From Eubacteriales bacterium (GTDB lineage: Bacteria; Bacillota; Clostridia; Lachnospirales; Lachnospiraceae): 64,000 nt of DNA. The notes under the pieces are model-generated. The model was not told the origin of the DNA. It did not search any database and saw only the letters and a list, made by a program, of their open reading frames with translations. The DNA lies in the NCBI GenBank assembly GCA_030524135.1, contig JAUNHA010000003.1:1-64000 (forward strand). The letters run 5' to 3'. This document shows, piece by piece, positions 35,174-45,108 of the stretch (its first letter is position 1; each line of letters opens with the position of its first letter). A program made the translations under genes and the position numbers.

Positions 35174-35767
35174 TTATTTTGAATACAGCTCGACAATAAG
35201 CATCTCGTCAACCGGAACATCGATCTCTTCTCTCTTCGGAAGAGCATTTACGGTTGCCTTCAGGTTTTCCTTATCGGATGTGAGCCATGCCGGAACCATA
35301 CGGCTGCCGGTTACCTCAAGAACATCCTTATATCTCTGAGCTGTCTTATGCTTCTCTTTGATCTCAATGCTGTCTCCGGCCTTGATCAGGTAGGACGGAA
35401 TGTTGACCTGCTTGCCGTTTACCAGCACGTGCTTGTGGTCAACGATCTGTCTTGCTTCCTTTCTGGTACGAGCCCAGCCAAGACGGAAGATTACGTTGTC
35501 AAGCCTCTGCTCAAGCATGGTCATCAGGTTCTCACCGGTCTGACCGTCCATGCGGACTGCCTCAGCATAGTAGTTACGGAACGGCTTCTCAAGTACACCA
35601 TAGATGAACTTTGCCTTCTGCTTCTCACGAAGCTGCAGGCCGTACTCGGAGAGCTTCTTTCCGGTTCTTCTTGACTCTCTTTTAGACTTTTTATCAATTC
35701 CAAGGAATACAGGATCCAGTCCAAGGGATCTGCATCTTTTAAGAACAGGAACTCTATCTACTGCCAT
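35174..35767 (-). CDS. rpsD: 30S ribosomal protein S4
   Basis: A 197-residue S4 beginning MAVDRVPVLKRCRSLGLDP, with the S4 RNA-binding domain (RLDNVIFRLGWARTRKEARQ, VDHKHVLVNGK). It organises 16S rRNA assembly and represses the alpha operon in many bacteria. It lies in the usual rpsM-rpsK-rpsD-rpoA order, and the ATG at 35767 follows AGGAGG. Confidence 0.98.
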   Translation of the reverse strand: MAVDRVPVLKRCRSLGLDPVFLGIDKKSKRESRRTGKKLSEYGLQLREKQKAKFIYGVLEKPFRNYYAEAVRMDGQTGENLMTMLEQRLDNVIFRLGWARTRKEARQIVDHKHVLVNGKQVNIPSYLIKAGDSIEIKEKHKTAQRYKDVLEVTGSRMVPAWLTSDKENLKATVNALPKREEIDVPVDEMLIVELYSK

Positions 35768-35781
35768 GTTAAACCTCCTAA

Positions 35782-36186
35782 TTAAACTCTTCTGCGCTTC
35801 GGCGGACGGCATCCGTTATGCGGTACCGGCGTTACATCTTTGATGCTGGTAACCTGAAGGCCTGCAGCCTGCAGTGCACGGATCGCAGCCTCACGGCCCG
35901 AACCCGGTCCCTTTACCATAACATCAACGCTCTTTAAACCATGCACGAGAGCTGCCTTAGTGGCAGTTTCTGCAGCCATCTGAGCTGCGTACGGAGTAGA
36001 TTTCCTTGAACCTCTAAATCCCAGACCACCGGCACTTGCCCATGATAAAGCATTGCCCTGTGCATCCGTCAACGTAACGATTGTGTTGTTGAAGGATGAC
36101 TGGATGTGTGCCTGTCCGTGTTCAACGTTTTTCTTTACGCGCTTTTTAACTACCTTCTTAGCGCCTGCTGACACTTTCTTTGCCAT
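35782..36186 (-). CDS. rpsK: 30S ribosomal protein S11
   Basis: A 134-residue S11 with the [27 protein letters not shown] and [18 protein letters not shown] blocks and the ending [13 protein letters not shown]. The N-terminus carries an extra basic stretch ([15 protein letters not shown]), common in Clostridia. Gap to rpsD is 14 bases. Confidence 0.98.
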   Translation of the reverse strand: MAKKVSAGAKKVVKKRVKKNVEHGQAHIQSSFNNTIVTLTDAQGNALSWASAGGLGFRGSRKSTPYAAQMAAETATKAALVHGLKSVDVMVKGPGSGREAAIRALQAAGLQVTSIKDVTPVPHNGCRPPKRRRV

Positions 36187-36266
36187 ATCAAACTAACCTA
36201 CTTTCTTTTTTTCATACTGCGGTTACTGTTTTTAAAACATGCAAATCCATGTTAAAGAACAAAACC

Positions 36267-36635
36267 TTACTTCTTCTTGTTTGCGACTGTCTTCTTCGGA
36301 CCCTTACGTGTTCTTGCGTTGGTCTTTGTCTTCTGACCACGAACAGGAAGACCCTTTCTGTGACGGATTCCGCGATAGCATCCGATCTCCTGAAGTCTCT
36401 TGATGTTCATAGCGATCTCTCTTCTGAGATCACCCTCAACAACCTGGGACTCGGAAATGATTTCTGCCAGTCTCTTAACCTCGTCATCAGTCAGATCCTT
36501 TACACGAGTATCCGGATTCACGCCTGCTTCCTTCAGAATGCGCTGGGATGAAGAAAGACCGATACCATAAATATAGGTAAGTCCGATTTCTACGCGCTTC
36601 TCTCTGGGAAGATCGACACCTGCAATACGAGCCAT
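36267..36635 (-). CDS. rpsM: 30S ribosomal protein S13
   Basis: A 122-residue S13 starting [20 protein letters not shown], with [26 protein letters not shown] and a lysine tail that reaches the tRNAs at the subunit interface (quoted parts: [14 protein letters not shown]). It follows rpmJ by 14 bases. Confidence 0.98.
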   Translation of the reverse strand: MARIAGVDLPREKRVEIGLTYIYGIGLSSSQRILKEAGVNPDTRVKDLTDDEVKRLAEIISESQVVEGDLRREIAMNIKRLQEIGCYRGIRHRKGLPVRGQKTKTNARTRKGPKKTVANKKK

Positions 36636-36649
36636 GTTCTACCTCCTGA

Positions 36650-36763
36650 TTAACCTTGTCTCTGTTTGTGCTTCGGGTTTTCGCAGATAATTCTGATAAC
36701 CCCTTTTCTCTTGATAACCTTACACTTTTCGCATATAGGTTTTACTGAAGATCTTACTTTCAT
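36650..36763 (-). CDS. rpmJ: 50S ribosomal protein L36
   Basis: A 37-residue protein starting [20 protein letters not shown] and ending with NPKHKQRQG. The zinc ribbon is of the Cys-X2-Cys ... Cys-X4-His type (CEKC and CENPKH). It is easily missed because of its size. Position between infA and rpsM is canonical. Confidence 0.97.
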   Translation of the reverse strand: MKVRSSVKPICEKCKVIKRKGVIRIICENPKHKQRQG

Positions 36764-36919
36764 ATCAATCTCCTTTCCTCCTTGTCCTAAAGGCAAAAAG
36801 ATATGCCCAAAGGACAGTCCTCTGGACAGAGTTGCTAAAGCATTATAGCAGATAAATCCATATAATGCAAGCCGTTTTCTGTCTCTTTCCTGCCTCTGTA
36901 CAGGAAAATGTTTCTATTA
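36764..36919 (-). other. Intergenic region infA-rpmJ
   Basis: A 156-base gap. It contains an imperfect dyad around 36805-36830 (CCAAAGGACAGTCCTCTGG) and no reading frame of note. A Kow-domain gene found here in some Clostridia is not present. Confidence 0.4.
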
Positions 36920-37138
36920 TTACTTATCTCTCCAGATGATGCGGGCTTTTGACAAGTCATACGGGCTCATCTCCAGCGTTACCTTATCACCCGGAAGAAT
37001 TCTGATATAGTTCATGCGGAGCTTACCGCTGATGTGTGCAAGCACCTGATGGCCGTTTTCAAGCTCTACCTGAAACATTGCGTTTGGCAGCTTTTCCACA
37101 ACCGTGCCTTCCAGTTCGATTACGTCAGCCTTAGACAT
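36920..37138 (-). CDS. infA: Translation initiation factor IF-1
   Basis: A 72-residue OB-fold protein: [24 protein letters not shown] as [20 protein letters not shown], ending [14 protein letters not shown]. It blocks the A site during initiation. 20 bases downstream of map. Confidence 0.98.
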   Translation of the reverse strand: MSKADVIELEGTVVEKLPNAMFQVELENGHQVLAHISGKLRMNYIRILPGDKVTLEMSPYDLSKARIIWRDK

Positions 37139-37158
37139 CGTGACCTCCTTACGCTCAT

Positions 37159-37938
37159 TTATCTGACATGATACAGTTTCTTCTCTTCCGGAAGAAGGGA
37201 CAGAACCTCCGGCTCTCCCTCCGTGATCAGTATCGTGTTTTCATAATGCGCTGACAGGGAACCGTCCGCGCTCACAAATGTCCAGCCATTGTCAAGTACC
37301 CTGACCTGCCAGGTACCGATGTTGATCATCGGCTCAACCGCGATCGTCATGTTCTTGCGAAGCTTGATGCCGCGACTCCTGCAGGTGAAATTCGGAACCT
37401 CCGGCTCCTCATGCAGTTCACGGCCGATGCCGTGTCCCACAAGATCTTCAACAATTCCATAGCCGAACGGAAGAATGTAATCCTCGACCGCGCGCCCGAT
37501 GTCATTGACATGTCCGCCCTCGGTAGCCGCCTTGATACCTGCAAAGAAGCTTCCTCTCGTTCTGTCGATGAGATCCTGCGCTTCCTGTGATATCTTTCCG
37601 ACCGCGTGCGTTCTTGCCGCGTCGGACTGCCAGCCCTTCCAGATGACGCCCGTATCAACCGATACGATATCGCCCTCTTCCAGATATTTGTGTTTGCTCG
37701 GGATGCCGTGTACGACTTCCTCGTTGACTGATACGCATGCCGCCGCCGGAAATCCCTCATATCCTTTAAAGGAAGGAATACATCCGAGACTGCGGATCGT
37801 TTTCTCGCAGATATGATCCACATCAAAGGTCGTCATTCCCGGCCTGATCGCATCTGCGACCTCAGCATGAACGCGCGCGAGACACTGTCCCGCCTCGCGC
37901 ATCAGCTGAATCTCATGTTCCGACTTAATCGTAATCAT
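37159..37938 (-). CDS. map: Methionine aminopeptidase, type I
   Basis: A 259-residue MetAP with metal ligands in GDIVSVDTG and [10 protein letters not shown], the [14 protein letters not shown] block and FACT-like VEPMINIG. It removes the initiator methionine. The start ATG overlaps nothing but sits one base after the adk stop, within the secY-adk-map-infA cluster. RBS lies in the adk end. Confidence 0.97.
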   Translation of the reverse strand: MITIKSEHEIQLMREAGQCLARVHAEVADAIRPGMTTFDVDHICEKTIRSLGCIPSFKGYEGFPAAACVSVNEEVVHGIPSKHKYLEEGDIVSVDTGVIWKGWQSDAARTHAVGKISQEAQDLIDRTRGSFFAGIKAATEGGHVNDIGRAVEDYILPFGYGIVEDLVGHGIGRELHEEPEVPNFTCRSRGIKLRKNMTIAVEPMINIGTWQVRVLDNGWTFVSADGSLSAHYENTILITEGEPEVLSLLPEEKKLYHVR

Positions 37939-37939
37939 C

Positions 37940-38581
37940 TTAGCTGAGAACCTCCGTGATCGCCTTGAACACGTCCTTCGGCGCTACCGTACCGTCAATG
38001 GTGCAGAGCACGCCTTCCTTCTCATAGAAATCGATGAGCGGCTGTGTCTGCTCATGATATACATGAAGACGCTTTTCAACGGTCTCCGGCTTGTCATCAG
38101 CTCTTTGTACGAGCTCTCCGCCGCATTCGTCGCATACGCCTTCCTGTTTTGTCGGATTGAACTTAATGTGATAGGTCGCGCCGCACTTCGGGCAGCTTCT
38201 TCTGCCTGTCATGCGCGCCGTGATCTCCGTATCCGGAACCTCGATATCGACTGCAAAGTCGATCTTCTCACCGCGCTTTGTGAGCGCATCCTTCAGGCTT
38301 TCCGCCTGCGGAATGGTTCTCGGAAAACCGTCAAGTACATAACCGTTTTTGCAGTCCTCTTCGGAGATGCGGTCAAGCAGCATGCCGATCGTGATCTCGT
38401 CCGGCACAAGCTTTCCGGCGTCCATGTATTCCTTGGCAGCCTTTCCAAGCTCGGTTCCGTTTTTAATATTAGCACGGAAGATATCCCCTGTACTTACGTG
38501 GGGGATATCATATTCCTTTGCTATGTTGATTGCCTGTGTTCCCTTACCTGCTCCGGGTGCTCCCAGCATTATGATTTTCAT
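37940..38581 (-). CDS. adk: Adenylate kinase
   Basis: A 213-residue kinase with P-loop GAPGAGKGTQA, GFPRTIPQAE and a zinc-binding LID of the four-cysteine type (CPKCGATYH and CDECGGEL). It interconverts ATP, ADP and AMP. Follows secY after 17 bases. Confidence 0.98.
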   Translation of the reverse strand: MKIIMLGAPGAGKGTQAINIAKEYDIPHVSTGDIFRANIKNGTELGKAAKEYMDAGKLVPDEITIGMLLDRISEEDCKNGYVLDGFPRTIPQAESLKDALTKRGEKIDFAVDIEVPDTEITARMTGRRSCPKCGATYHIKFNPTKQEGVCDECGGELVQRADDKPETVEKRLHVYHEQTQPLIDFYEKEGVLCTIDGTVAPKDVFKAITEVLS

Positions 38582-38598
38582 CTCATTCTCCCTGACCT

Positions 38599-39912
38599 TT
38601 AGTCATTTAAGAAGCCCTTGTAGTTACGAACCAGAAGCTGTGATTCCACCTGCTTGATGGTCTCGAGCACAACGCCTACGATAATGATGAGCGAAGTACC
38701 CATGAAGGACAGATGGCCTACGCCGAACAGTCCTGAGATCACGATCGGAATCACGCAGACGATCGTAAGTCCCACCGCACCGATAAAGATGATGTAGCTT
38801 AAGATGCGGTTCAGATAGTCACTCGTCGGCTTGCCCGGTCTGATGCCGGGAATAAAGCCGCCGTTTTTCTTCATGTTGTTTGCAACCTCAAGCGGGTTGA
38901 AGGTAATGGACGTATAGAAATATGCGAACAGAATGACAAGTACAATATAAAGGACAAGTCCCACGCTCGCCCACGGATAAGCCGGATTTACCCAGGAGCT
39001 CGAATTGAGCATCAGAAGGATCTTTCCGCCAATCGTGGAATAGTCCACATTCAGGAAGCTTGCGATCACAACCGGCATGGACATTATGGAAGAAGCAAAG
39101 ATCACCGGGATAACGCCGGCGGTGTTTACCTTGAGCGGAATGCTCGTTCCGCTGCCGACGCGGCTGCCCTGCACCTTTCTCGAATACTGTACCGGGATCT
39201 TTCTCGTTGCATCGTTGAGCACGATGGTATAAACCACCATGGCTGCGATACATGCAAGAATGATCAGAACGATGACAACCGTAACGGCTACATTCTTTCC
39301 CTGAATGAAGACCGTAAACAGGGTCGCCAGATCATCCGGCAGGGATGAGATGATGTTGAAGAGCAGCACGATCGAGATACCGTTTCCGATTCCTCTCTCT
39401 GTGATCCGCTCGCCGATCCACATGAGCAGTGCTGAGCCTGCGGTCATGGTAACGATGCAGACGATCACATTCCATACATTGAAGGTATAGAGCATACCCT
39501 GTCCGCCGAAGCCGATCGCCATGGCGGAGGACTGGATCAGTGCAAGCGCCACCGTCAGATAACGCGTGTACTCCTGGATCTTCTTCCGTCCCTCTTCACC
39601 GTCCTTCTGCAGCTGCTCCAGCGCCGGAATGGCGATGGTTAGGAGCTGCATGATGATCGATGAAGTGATGTAAGGAGTAATACTAAGCGCAAATACCGAC
39701 AGATCCGTAAAGGATCCACCGGTCATTGCGTTAAACCATCCGAATGCATCTGTTCCGCTTAAATTGTTTAAAAGCGTATCGAAGTAGGAGGTGTTGACCC
39801 CCGGAATCGGCAGTACCGAACCAAATCTGATCACTACCAGCATCATGAAGGTAAAAATCAGCTTTTTCCGGACTTCCGTTACTTTCCATGCATTCTTCAG
39901 CAGTTTCCACAT
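38599..39912 (-). CDS. secY: Preprotein translocase subunit SecY
   Basis: A 437-residue ten-helix channel protein. Recognisable parts are GVNTSYFD, SIIMQLLTIAIPALEQLQKD, GTSIPLKVNTAGVIPVIFAS and NPLEVANNMKKNGGFIPGIRPGK (partly quoted). It forms the SecYEG pore. The stop codon of rplO lies two bases before its start. Confidence 0.98.
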   Translation of the reverse strand: MWKLLKNAWKVTEVRKKLIFTFMMLVVIRFGSVLPIPGVNTSYFDTLLNNLSGTDAFGWFNAMTGGSFTDLSVFALSITPYITSSIIMQLLTIAIPALEQLQKDGEEGRKKIQEYTRYLTVALALIQSSAMAIGFGGQGMLYTFNVWNVIVCIVTMTAGSALLMWIGERITERGIGNGISIVLLFNIISSLPDDLATLFTVFIQGKNVAVTVVIVLIILACIAAMVVYTIVLNDATRKIPVQYSRKVQGSRVGSGTSIPLKVNTAGVIPVIFASSIMSMPVVIASFLNVDYSTIGGKILLMLNSSSWVNPAYPWASVGLVLYIVLVILFAYFYTSITFNPLEVANNMKKNGGFIPGIRPGKPTSDYLNRILSYIIFIGAVGLTIVCVIPIVISGLFGVGHLSFMGTSLIIIVGVVLETIKQVESQLLVRNYKGFLND

Positions 39913-39913
39913 A

Positions 39914-40354
39914 TTAGATCACCTCGCAGGTTCCGCCAGCAGCCTCGATCTTGCTCTTTGCAGTCTCTGTAAACCCATTTGCCTTTACGGTAAGCTTCTT
40001 CTTGAGCTCGCCGTTACCAAGGATCTTTACGCCGTCCTTTAAGTCCCTAACGATCTTGTTGTCGATGAGCGTCTGTACATCTACAACCGCGCCGTCCTCA
40101 AATCTCTCAAGTACGGATACGTTGATGCCAACATACTCAACTCTGTTTCTGTTCGTGAAGCCTCTCTTCGGAAGTCTTCTGTAAAGAGGCATCTGGCCGC
40201 CTTCGAAACCAGGTCTCGGAGCGCCTGAACGCGCCTTCTGACCCTTGTGTCCGTAACCTGCGGTCTTACCGTTTCCTGAACCGTGGCCACGGCCTTTTCT
40301 GAAATTATTGCTGTGCTTAGAGCCAGCAGCCGGTTTTAAGTTTGATAATTCCAT
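39914..40354 (-). CDS. rplO: 50S ribosomal protein L15
   Basis: A 146-residue L15 starting [19 protein letters not shown], with the glycine/arginine-rich [19 protein letters not shown] and [12 protein letters not shown] blocks. The second of two adjacent ATG codons is preferred for spacing to AGGAGG. Confidence 0.97.
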   Translation of the reverse strand: MELSNLKPAAGSKHSNNFRKGRGHGSGNGKTAGYGHKGQKARSGAPRPGFEGGQMPLYRRLPKRGFTNRNRVEYVGINVSVLERFEDGAVVDVQTLIDNKIVRDLKDGVKILGNGELKKKLTVKANGFTETAKSKIEAAGGTCEVI

Positions 40355-40369
40355 CATTAACCTCCTTAA

Positions 40370-40555
40370 TTAAAGCTCTTCGACTTTAACCATGTGCTGA
40401 ACCTGCCGGAGCATGCCTCTTACCGCATTGTTGTCGGGAAGCTCGTTCACGGAATTAATCTTACGAAGTCCCAGCGCTGCTACGGTCTTCTTGTTCTTCG
40501 GAACTGCACCAATAGGAGACTTAACAAGAGTTACCTTTAATTTCTTATCTGCCAT
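40370..40555 (-). CDS. rpmD: 50S ribosomal protein L30
   Basis: A 61-residue L30 with LKVTLVKSPIGAVPKNKKTV and LGLRKINS and the ending MVKVEEL. Located between rpsE and rplO as usual. Confidence 0.97.
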   Translation of the reverse strand: MADKKLKVTLVKSPIGAVPKNKKTVAALGLRKINSVNELPDNNAVRGMLRQVQHMVKVEEL

Positions 40556-40570
40556 CTCTTCCTCCTCCTA

Positions 40571-41080
40571 TTAATTAAAAATCTCTTCCACGGTCTTGCC
40601 TCTTAAAGCAGCGACCTCTGCCGGAGTTCTCATGGACTTCAGCGCCTCAAGGGTTGCAAGTACGCAGTTTACCTTGTTGTTGGAGCCAAGCGCCTTGGTA
40701 CGGATGTTCTTTACGCCTGCAAGCTCAAGCACGGAACGTGCCGGGCCGCCGGCGATAACGCCGGTACCTTCCGGAGCTCTCTTAAGAAGCACTACCGCGC
40801 TTCCAAATCTTCCAGTGAAATCGTGCGGTATGGAGTTGTTCTTGTCTCTCGGAACCTCCATCAGGTTCTTCGTAGCAGCTTCCTTGCCCTTGCGGATCGC
40901 TTCCGGAACCTCGGCTGCCTTTCCAAGACCAGCGCCAACGTGACCATTTCCGTCACCTACAACAACAAGTGCGGAAAATCTCATGGTACGTCCGCCCTTA
41001 ACGGTCTTCGATACACGCTTGATCGCAACTACCTTGTCGTTCAATTCTAATGATTTCGGATCAATAATATTACGCTTCAT
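40571..41080 (-). CDS. rpsE: 30S ribosomal protein S5
   Basis: A 169-residue S5 with the [20 protein letters not shown] double-stranded-RNA-binding part, [20 protein letters not shown] and [19 protein letters not shown]. It takes part in decoding fidelity. 15 bases after rplR. Confidence 0.98.
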   Translation of the reverse strand: MKRNIIDPKSLELNDKVVAIKRVSKTVKGGRTMRFSALVVVGDGNGHVGAGLGKAAEVPEAIRKGKEAATKNLMEVPRDKNNSIPHDFTGRFGSAVVLLKRAPEGTGVIAGGPARSVLELAGVKNIRTKALGSNNKVNCVLATLEALKSMRTPAEVAALRGKTVEEIFN

Positions 41081-41095
41081 TACTCTCTCCTCCCC

Positions 41096-41464
41096 TTAGA
41101 ATTCCAGTCCGGCTTCGCGTGCTGCGTCTGCAAGCGCCTTGACTTTACCGTGATAAATGAAACCGCCTCTGTCAAAGACAACTTCCTTGATGCCCTTGTC
41201 AAGCGCTTTCTTTGCAATTACCTTACCTACATATGCCGCTGCCTCAACGTTGTCGGTGTACTCAAGCTCCTTCTTCGCATCAGCATCAAGCGTGGATGCT
41301 GCGCAGAGGGTGTTTCCGACAGTGTCGTCAATAATCTGAGCATACATATGATTATTACTTCTGAATACGCAAAGACGCGGTCTCTCAGCAGTTCCTGAGA
41401 TACGATTACGAAGTCTTGCGTGCTTTTTCTCGCGAATTTCGCTCTTTGACTTTTTGTTAATCAT
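41096..41464 (-). CDS. rplR: 50S ribosomal protein L18
   Basis: A 122-residue L18 ([52 protein letters not shown]). It binds 5S rRNA. Complete at both ends and 18 bases from rplF. Confidence 0.98.
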   Translation of the reverse strand: MINKKSKSEIREKKHARLRNRISGTAERPRLCVFRSNNHMYAQIIDDTVGNTLCAASTLDADAKKELEYTDNVEAAAYVGKVIAKKALDKGIKEVVFDRGGFIYHGKVKALADAAREAGLEF

Positions 41465-41482
41465 CTTTACACTCTCCTTAGA

Positions 41483-42025
41483 TTACTTCTTACCTGTCTT
41501 GCCGACCTTGCGTCTGATGACCTCGGTATCATACTTGATACCCTTGCCCTTGTAAGGCTCCGGCGGTCTCTTTGTTCTGATCTCGGCTGCATACTGTCCA
41601 ACTTTTTCCTTGGAAATACCCTTTACGATGATCTTGTTCTGACCCTCGCAAACGGTCTCGATGCCGTCCGGATCTTCCATCTCAACAGGATGGGAATAAC
41701 CCAGGTTGAGCGTGAGCTTCTTGCCCTGCTTTGCTGCTCTGTAACCAACGCCGTTTACCTCGAGAACCTTCTGGTATCCCTCGGTAACACCCGTAACCAT
41801 GTTGTGGATGAGCGTTCTTGTAAGGCCGTGAAGCGCCTTAATTCTCTTGAGATCATTCGGACGGGTTACCTCGATGTGTCCGTCCTTCTGCTCGATGGTG
41901 AGCTCATGTGCAAACTCTCTGCACAGCTCGCCCTTCGGGCCCTTTACTGTCACAACGTTTCCGTCCGCGATCGTAACGGTTACGCCTGCCGGAACTACTA
42001 CCGGCTGCTTGCCAATACGTGACAT
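41483..42025 (-). CDS. rplF: 50S ribosomal protein L6
   Basis: A 180-residue L6 starting [17 protein letters not shown], with the duplicated fold and [30 protein letters not shown] (quoted part: [18 protein letters not shown]). The ATG at 42025 is chosen on family grounds and a GGAGGA site. Confidence 0.98.
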   Translation of the reverse strand: MSRIGKQPVVVPAGVTVTIADGNVVTVKGPKGELCREFAHELTIEQKDGHIEVTRPNDLKRIKALHGLTRTLIHNMVTGVTEGYQKVLEVNGVGYRAAKQGKKLTLNLGYSHPVEMEDPDGIETVCEGQNKIIVKGISKEKVGQYAAEIRTKRPPEPYKGKGIKYDTEVIRRKVGKTGKK

Positions 42026-42092
42026 GCTTTTGTTCCTCCTTCTTAAATTGTCGGCCGACCGCATTCCGGCCGGCTGTTTTCAGATATATTGA

Positions 42093-42494
42093 TTACCAGA
42101 TAAAGCAGAGAACTTCTCCGCCCACGCCTCTCTTGCGTGCTTCCTTATCGGTGATCACACCAACGTTTGTGGAAACGATAGCGGTTCCAAGTCCGTTCAG
42201 CACCTGCGGCATATTTTCCTTGCCGGCATATACACGAAGACCCGGCTTGGAAATGCGCTTAAGACCGGAGAGAATTCTCGTGGACTTGTCAGCGGTGTAC
42301 TTAAGGGTAATTCTGATATCCTTGAAGTTTCCGTTGTCAACGAGCTCGTACTTCTCTACGTAGCCTTCGTTTACAAGAATGTCGGCAATCGCCAGTTTCA
42401 TCTTGGATGACGGAACGTCAACGGTTGCATGCTTGCGCATGTTTGCATTACGAATTCTCGTAAGCATATCTGCAATAGGATCACTCATAGCCAT
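42093..42494 (-). CDS. rpsH: 30S ribosomal protein S8
   Basis: A 133-residue S8 starting [17 protein letters not shown] and ending [11 protein letters not shown]. It nucleates 16S central-domain assembly and is the known repressor of the spc operon in E. coli. Its leader here contains a duplicated hairpin element. The ATG at 42494 has a weak AAGGT site; the in-frame sequence further upstream is the repeat itself and is not conserved. Confidence 0.97.
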   Translation of the reverse strand: MAMSDPIADMLTRIRNANMRKHATVDVPSSKMKLAIADILVNEGYVEKYELVDNGNFKDIRITLKYTADKSTRILSGLKRISKPGLRVYAGKENMPQVLNGLGTAIVSTNVGVITDKEARKRGVGGEVLCFIW

Positions 42495-42548
42495 AGTTAT
42501 TGTACCTTTCCGTATGTATATACGATATCCTTTCTTGTAGTTTGTATT

Positions 42549-42669
42549 TGTAGTTCTGCCTTGGCCCTGCGGGCGGCGGCAGTTCATCAGCTCACCGGAG
42601 CGGTAACATCTGACTTGCGCTTTAAAGCCAGATGTAGTTCTGCCTTGGCCCTGCGGGCGGCGGCAGAAC
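42549..42669 (-). repeat. Duplicated GC-rich hairpin element before rpsH
   Basis: The 34-base sequence TGTAGTTCTGCCTTGGCCCT... occurs at 42549-42582 and again, identical, at 42633-42666. On the minus strand each copy folds into a hairpin (GTTCTGCC/GGCAGAAC perfect in the second). Between them ACATCTG/CAGATGT (42606-42612 with 42629-42635) forms a third stem. The whole lies in the 232-base rpsN-rpsH gap. Confidence 0.85.
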
Positions 42670-42726
42670 GATTGCGTGTCATGGCAACGCTTTCACCCTT
42701 CGGGTTCAGCTAGCCAGACCCGCATA

Positions 42727-42912
42727 TCACCAGCTCGCTTTTCTTACGCCCGGGATCTCGCCCTTGTAAGCGAGCTCTCTGAAGCAGATACGGCAGATGC
42801 CGTACTTTCTTAAGTAAGCATGCGGTCTTCCGCAGATTCTGCATCTGTTGTACTCTCTGGTGGAGAACTTGGCAGGACGCTGCTGCTTAATCTTCATAGA
42901 AGTTTTAGCCAT
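42727..42912 (-). CDS. rpsN: 30S ribosomal protein S14, zinc-binding type
   Basis: A 61-residue type-Z S14 with two Cys-X2-Cys pairs ([20 protein letters not shown]), typical of Gram-positive bacteria. It lies between rplE and rpsH. Ends [11 protein letters not shown]. Confidence 0.98.
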   Translation of the reverse strand: MAKTSMKIKQQRPAKFSTREYNRCRICGRPHAYLRKYGICRICFRELAYKGEIPGVRKASW

Positions 42913-42926
42913 TATAAGTTCCTCCC

Positions 42927-43466
42927 TTATTTCGCAAACGGCATGTTGAACAGCGTCAGCAGTTCCTTTGCCTCTTCGTCGGTCTTCGCGGTAGTTACGA
43001 AAATGATATCCATTCCTCTGGTCTTGTCAACCTTATCATACTCGATCTCCGGGAAGATGAGCTGCTCTTTGATACCAAGAGCGTAGTTGCCTCTGCCGTC
43101 GAACGCGTTCGGGTTTACGCCTCTGAAGTCACGTACACGCGGAAGCGCAAGGTTGATGAGGCGGTCTGCAAAATCGTACATCTTCTCGCCGCGCAGCGTT
43201 ACCTTACATCCGATCGGCATACCCTCACGGATTTTGAAGTTAGCAACTGACTTTCTTGCCTTGGTGGTTACGGCATGCTGGCCGGAGATGATCTCCAGGT
43301 CTCTTACCGCAGAGTCCAAAACCTTGGCATTATCTTTTGCTTCACCAACACCCATGTTGATGACGATTTTCTCGAGCTTCGGAACTTCCATGACGTTCTT
43401 GTATCCGAACTTCTTGATCATGGCATCCTTAATCTCGGAATTGTAGATTTCTTTTAATCTGGCCAC
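42927..43466 (-). CDS. rplE: 50S ribosomal protein L5
   Basis: A 179-residue L5 ([57 protein letters not shown]). It binds 5S rRNA. The start is a GTG at 43466 preceded by AAAGGAGGA. Confidence 0.97.
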   Translation of the reverse strand: MARLKEIYNSEIKDAMIKKFGYKNVMEVPKLEKIVINMGVGEAKDNAKVLDSAVRDLEIISGQHAVTTKARKSVANFKIREGMPIGCKVTLRGEKMYDFADRLINLALPRVRDFRGVNPNAFDGRGNYALGIKEQLIFPEIEYDKVDKTRGMDIIFVTTAKTDEEAKELLTLFNMPFAK

Positions 43467-43485
43467 AGTCTTTTCCTCCTTTCGT

Positions 43486-43791
43486 TTATGCGATCACCTT
43501 GCCGGTCTTCTTTGCCACACGAACCTTCTTGCCGTCTTCTACCTTGAAGCCGACTCTCGTAGGCTGACCGTCAACGAGAAGCATAACGTTGGAAATGTCA
43601 AGCGGGCTCTCCTTCTTGATGATGCCGCCCTGCGGATTTCCGGCTGCAGGCTTCTGGTGCTTGGTAATCATGTTGCATCCCTCAACGAGAACCTTGTTGT
43701 TCTTCGTGTCAACGGAAAGCACCTTGCCGTCCCTGCCCTTATCCTTACCTGCGATTACTCTGACCATGTCGTCTTTTTTAATCTTACGCAT
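43486..43791 (-). CDS. rplX: 50S ribosomal protein L24
   Basis: A 101-residue L24 with a KOW motif ([20 protein letters not shown]) and [16 protein letters not shown]. An assembly initiator of the 50S subunit. 12 bases after rplN. Confidence 0.98.
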   Translation of the reverse strand: MRKIKKDDMVRVIAGKDKGRDGKVLSVDTKNNKVLVEGCNMITKHQKPAAGNPQGGIIKKESPLDISNVMLLVDGQPTRVGFKVEDGKKVRVAKKTGKVIA

Positions 43792-43803
43792 GAGGGCACC
43801 TCC

Positions 43804-44172
43804 TTATAATACTTCCGGTGCGAGGGAGACGATCTTCATGAACTGATGATCACGAAGCTCTCTTGCAACCGGCCCGAAAATACGTGTTCCTCTCGGGGTC
43901 TTGTCGTCTTTGATGATAACTGCCGCATTCTCGTCGAAACGGATGTAGGATCCGTTCTGACGGCGCGTCTTCTGAACCGTGCGGACTACGACTGCCTTAA
44001 CAACGTCGCCCTTCTTTACAACGCCGCCCGGTGTTGCGTCTTTAACAGAAGCAACGATCACATCGCCGATGCGCGCATATCTTCTTGTTGAGCCGCCCAT
44101 AACACGGATGCAAAGAAGTTCTTTTGCTCCGGTATTATCAGCGACCTTAAGTCTGGTTTCCTGCTGTACCAT
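43804..44172 (-). CDS. rplN: 50S ribosomal protein L14
   Basis: A 122-residue L14 starting [18 protein letters not shown], with [18 protein letters not shown] and [20 protein letters not shown]. First gene of the classical spc part. Complete. Confidence 0.98.
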   Translation of the reverse strand: MVQQETRLKVADNTGAKELLCIRVMGGSTRRYARIGDVIVASVKDATPGGVVKKGDVVKAVVVRTVQKTRRQNGSYIRFDENAAVIIKDDKTPRGTRIFGPVARELRDHQFMKIVSLAPEVL

Positions 44173-44193
44173 AGTAAAATTCTTCCTTTCCGC

Positions 44194-44448
44194 TTATTTT
44201 GCCTTCTCAACAACCTTTACAAGTCTCCATCTCTTCGTCTTGGAGAGAGGTCTTGTTTCCATAACTTCTACGGTATCGCCCTCGCCGCACTCGTTGTTCT
44301 CGTCGTGCGCCTTAAGCGTGTAAGTTTTCTTTACAATCTTACCGATCAAAGGATGCTTAACATTATCCTCGATAGCAACAGTAATGGTTTTATCCATCTT
44401 ATTGCTGACTACCTTGCCGGTACGCGTTTTTCTCAAATTTCTTTCCAC
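44194..44448 (-). CDS. rpsQ: 30S ribosomal protein S17
   Basis: An 84-residue S17 ([40 protein letters not shown]). It starts at GTG 44448, with GGAG nine bases before it. Last gene of the classical S10 part. Confidence 0.97.
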   Translation of the reverse strand: MERNLRKTRTGKVVSNKMDKTITVAIEDNVKHPLIGKIVKKTYTLKAHDENNECGEGDTVEVMETRPLSKTKRWRLVKVVEKAK

Positions 44449-44472
44449 GGTAATGTTCTCCTTTCTTCCGGT

Positions 44473-44679
44473 TTAGTTTGCTTTGGACTTCTCAGTAATA
44501 ACAGTCTGAATTCTCGCAATATTCTTGCGAACCTCGGTAATTCTTGCAGTGTTATCCAACTGGTTGGTCGCATTCTGGAATCTTAAGTTGAACAGTTCCT
44601 TCTTAGCAGCCACAAGATCCTCGTGGAGTGCTGCTGCATCCTTCGCCTTGAGCTCTTCTACATACTTCTTAGTTTTCAC
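44473..44679 (-). CDS. rpmC: 50S ribosomal protein L29
   Basis: A 68-residue helical L29 with [19 protein letters not shown]. The start is the GTG at 44679, giving [13 protein letters not shown] as in relatives; it overlaps the end of rplP by 11 bases and its GGCGGTGAT ribosome site lies within rplP. An in-frame GTG at 44688 is less likely. Confidence 0.95.
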   Translation of the reverse strand: MKTKKYVEELKAKDAAALHEDLVAAKKELFNLRFQNATNQLDNTARITEVRKNIARIQTVITEKSKAN

Positions 44680-45106
44680 TGTTATCACCGCCTTCTAATT
44701 CTGCCTTGGAAGCAATCTTGCATGTAAGCGGTAACTTATGCATTGCAAGACGTAACGCCTCTCTTGCCGTCTCTTCCGGAACGCCTGCGATCTCGAACAT
44801 AACGCGGCCCGGCTTAACAACTGCTACATAAAATTCAACAGCGCCCTTTCCTGATCCCATACGAACGCCGATCGGCTTCGAGGTAACAGGCTTGTCCGGG
44901 AATACTTTGATCCAGACTTTACCGCCACGCTTGATGTAACGGGTCATGGCAACACGGGCTGCCTCGATCTGGTTGGCTTTCAGCCAGCACGGCTCGGTAG
45001 CGACAAGGCCGAACTCTCCGTATGCAATCTTGTTGCCGCGGGAAGCTGCGCCCTTCATGGAACCACGCTGCTGCTTACGATATTTTGTTCTCTTTGGCAT
45101 TAACAT
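44669..45106 (-). CDS. rplP: 50S ribosomal protein L16
   Basis: A 145-residue L16 starting [19 protein letters not shown] with [20 protein letters not shown] and [20 protein letters not shown]. It lines the A-tRNA site. Overlaps rpmC, two bases after rpsC. Confidence 0.98.
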   Translation of the reverse strand: MLMPKRTKYRKQQRGSMKGAASRGNKIAYGEFGLVATEPCWLKANQIEAARVAMTRYIKRGGKVWIKVFPDKPVTSKPIGVRMGSGKGAVEFYVAVVKPGRVMFEIAGVPEETAREALRLAMHKLPLTCKIASKAELEGGDNSEN

Positions 45107-45108
45107 GA

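Noticed and set aside
42549..42669. Insertion sequence or MITE in the spc genes
   Set aside because: No transposase or target-site duplication recognised; duplicated hairpins in a leader are enough to explain it.
44473..44688. L29 start at GTG 44688
   Set aside because: The GTG three codons later gives the family N-terminus [10 protein letters not shown] and better ribosome-site spacing.
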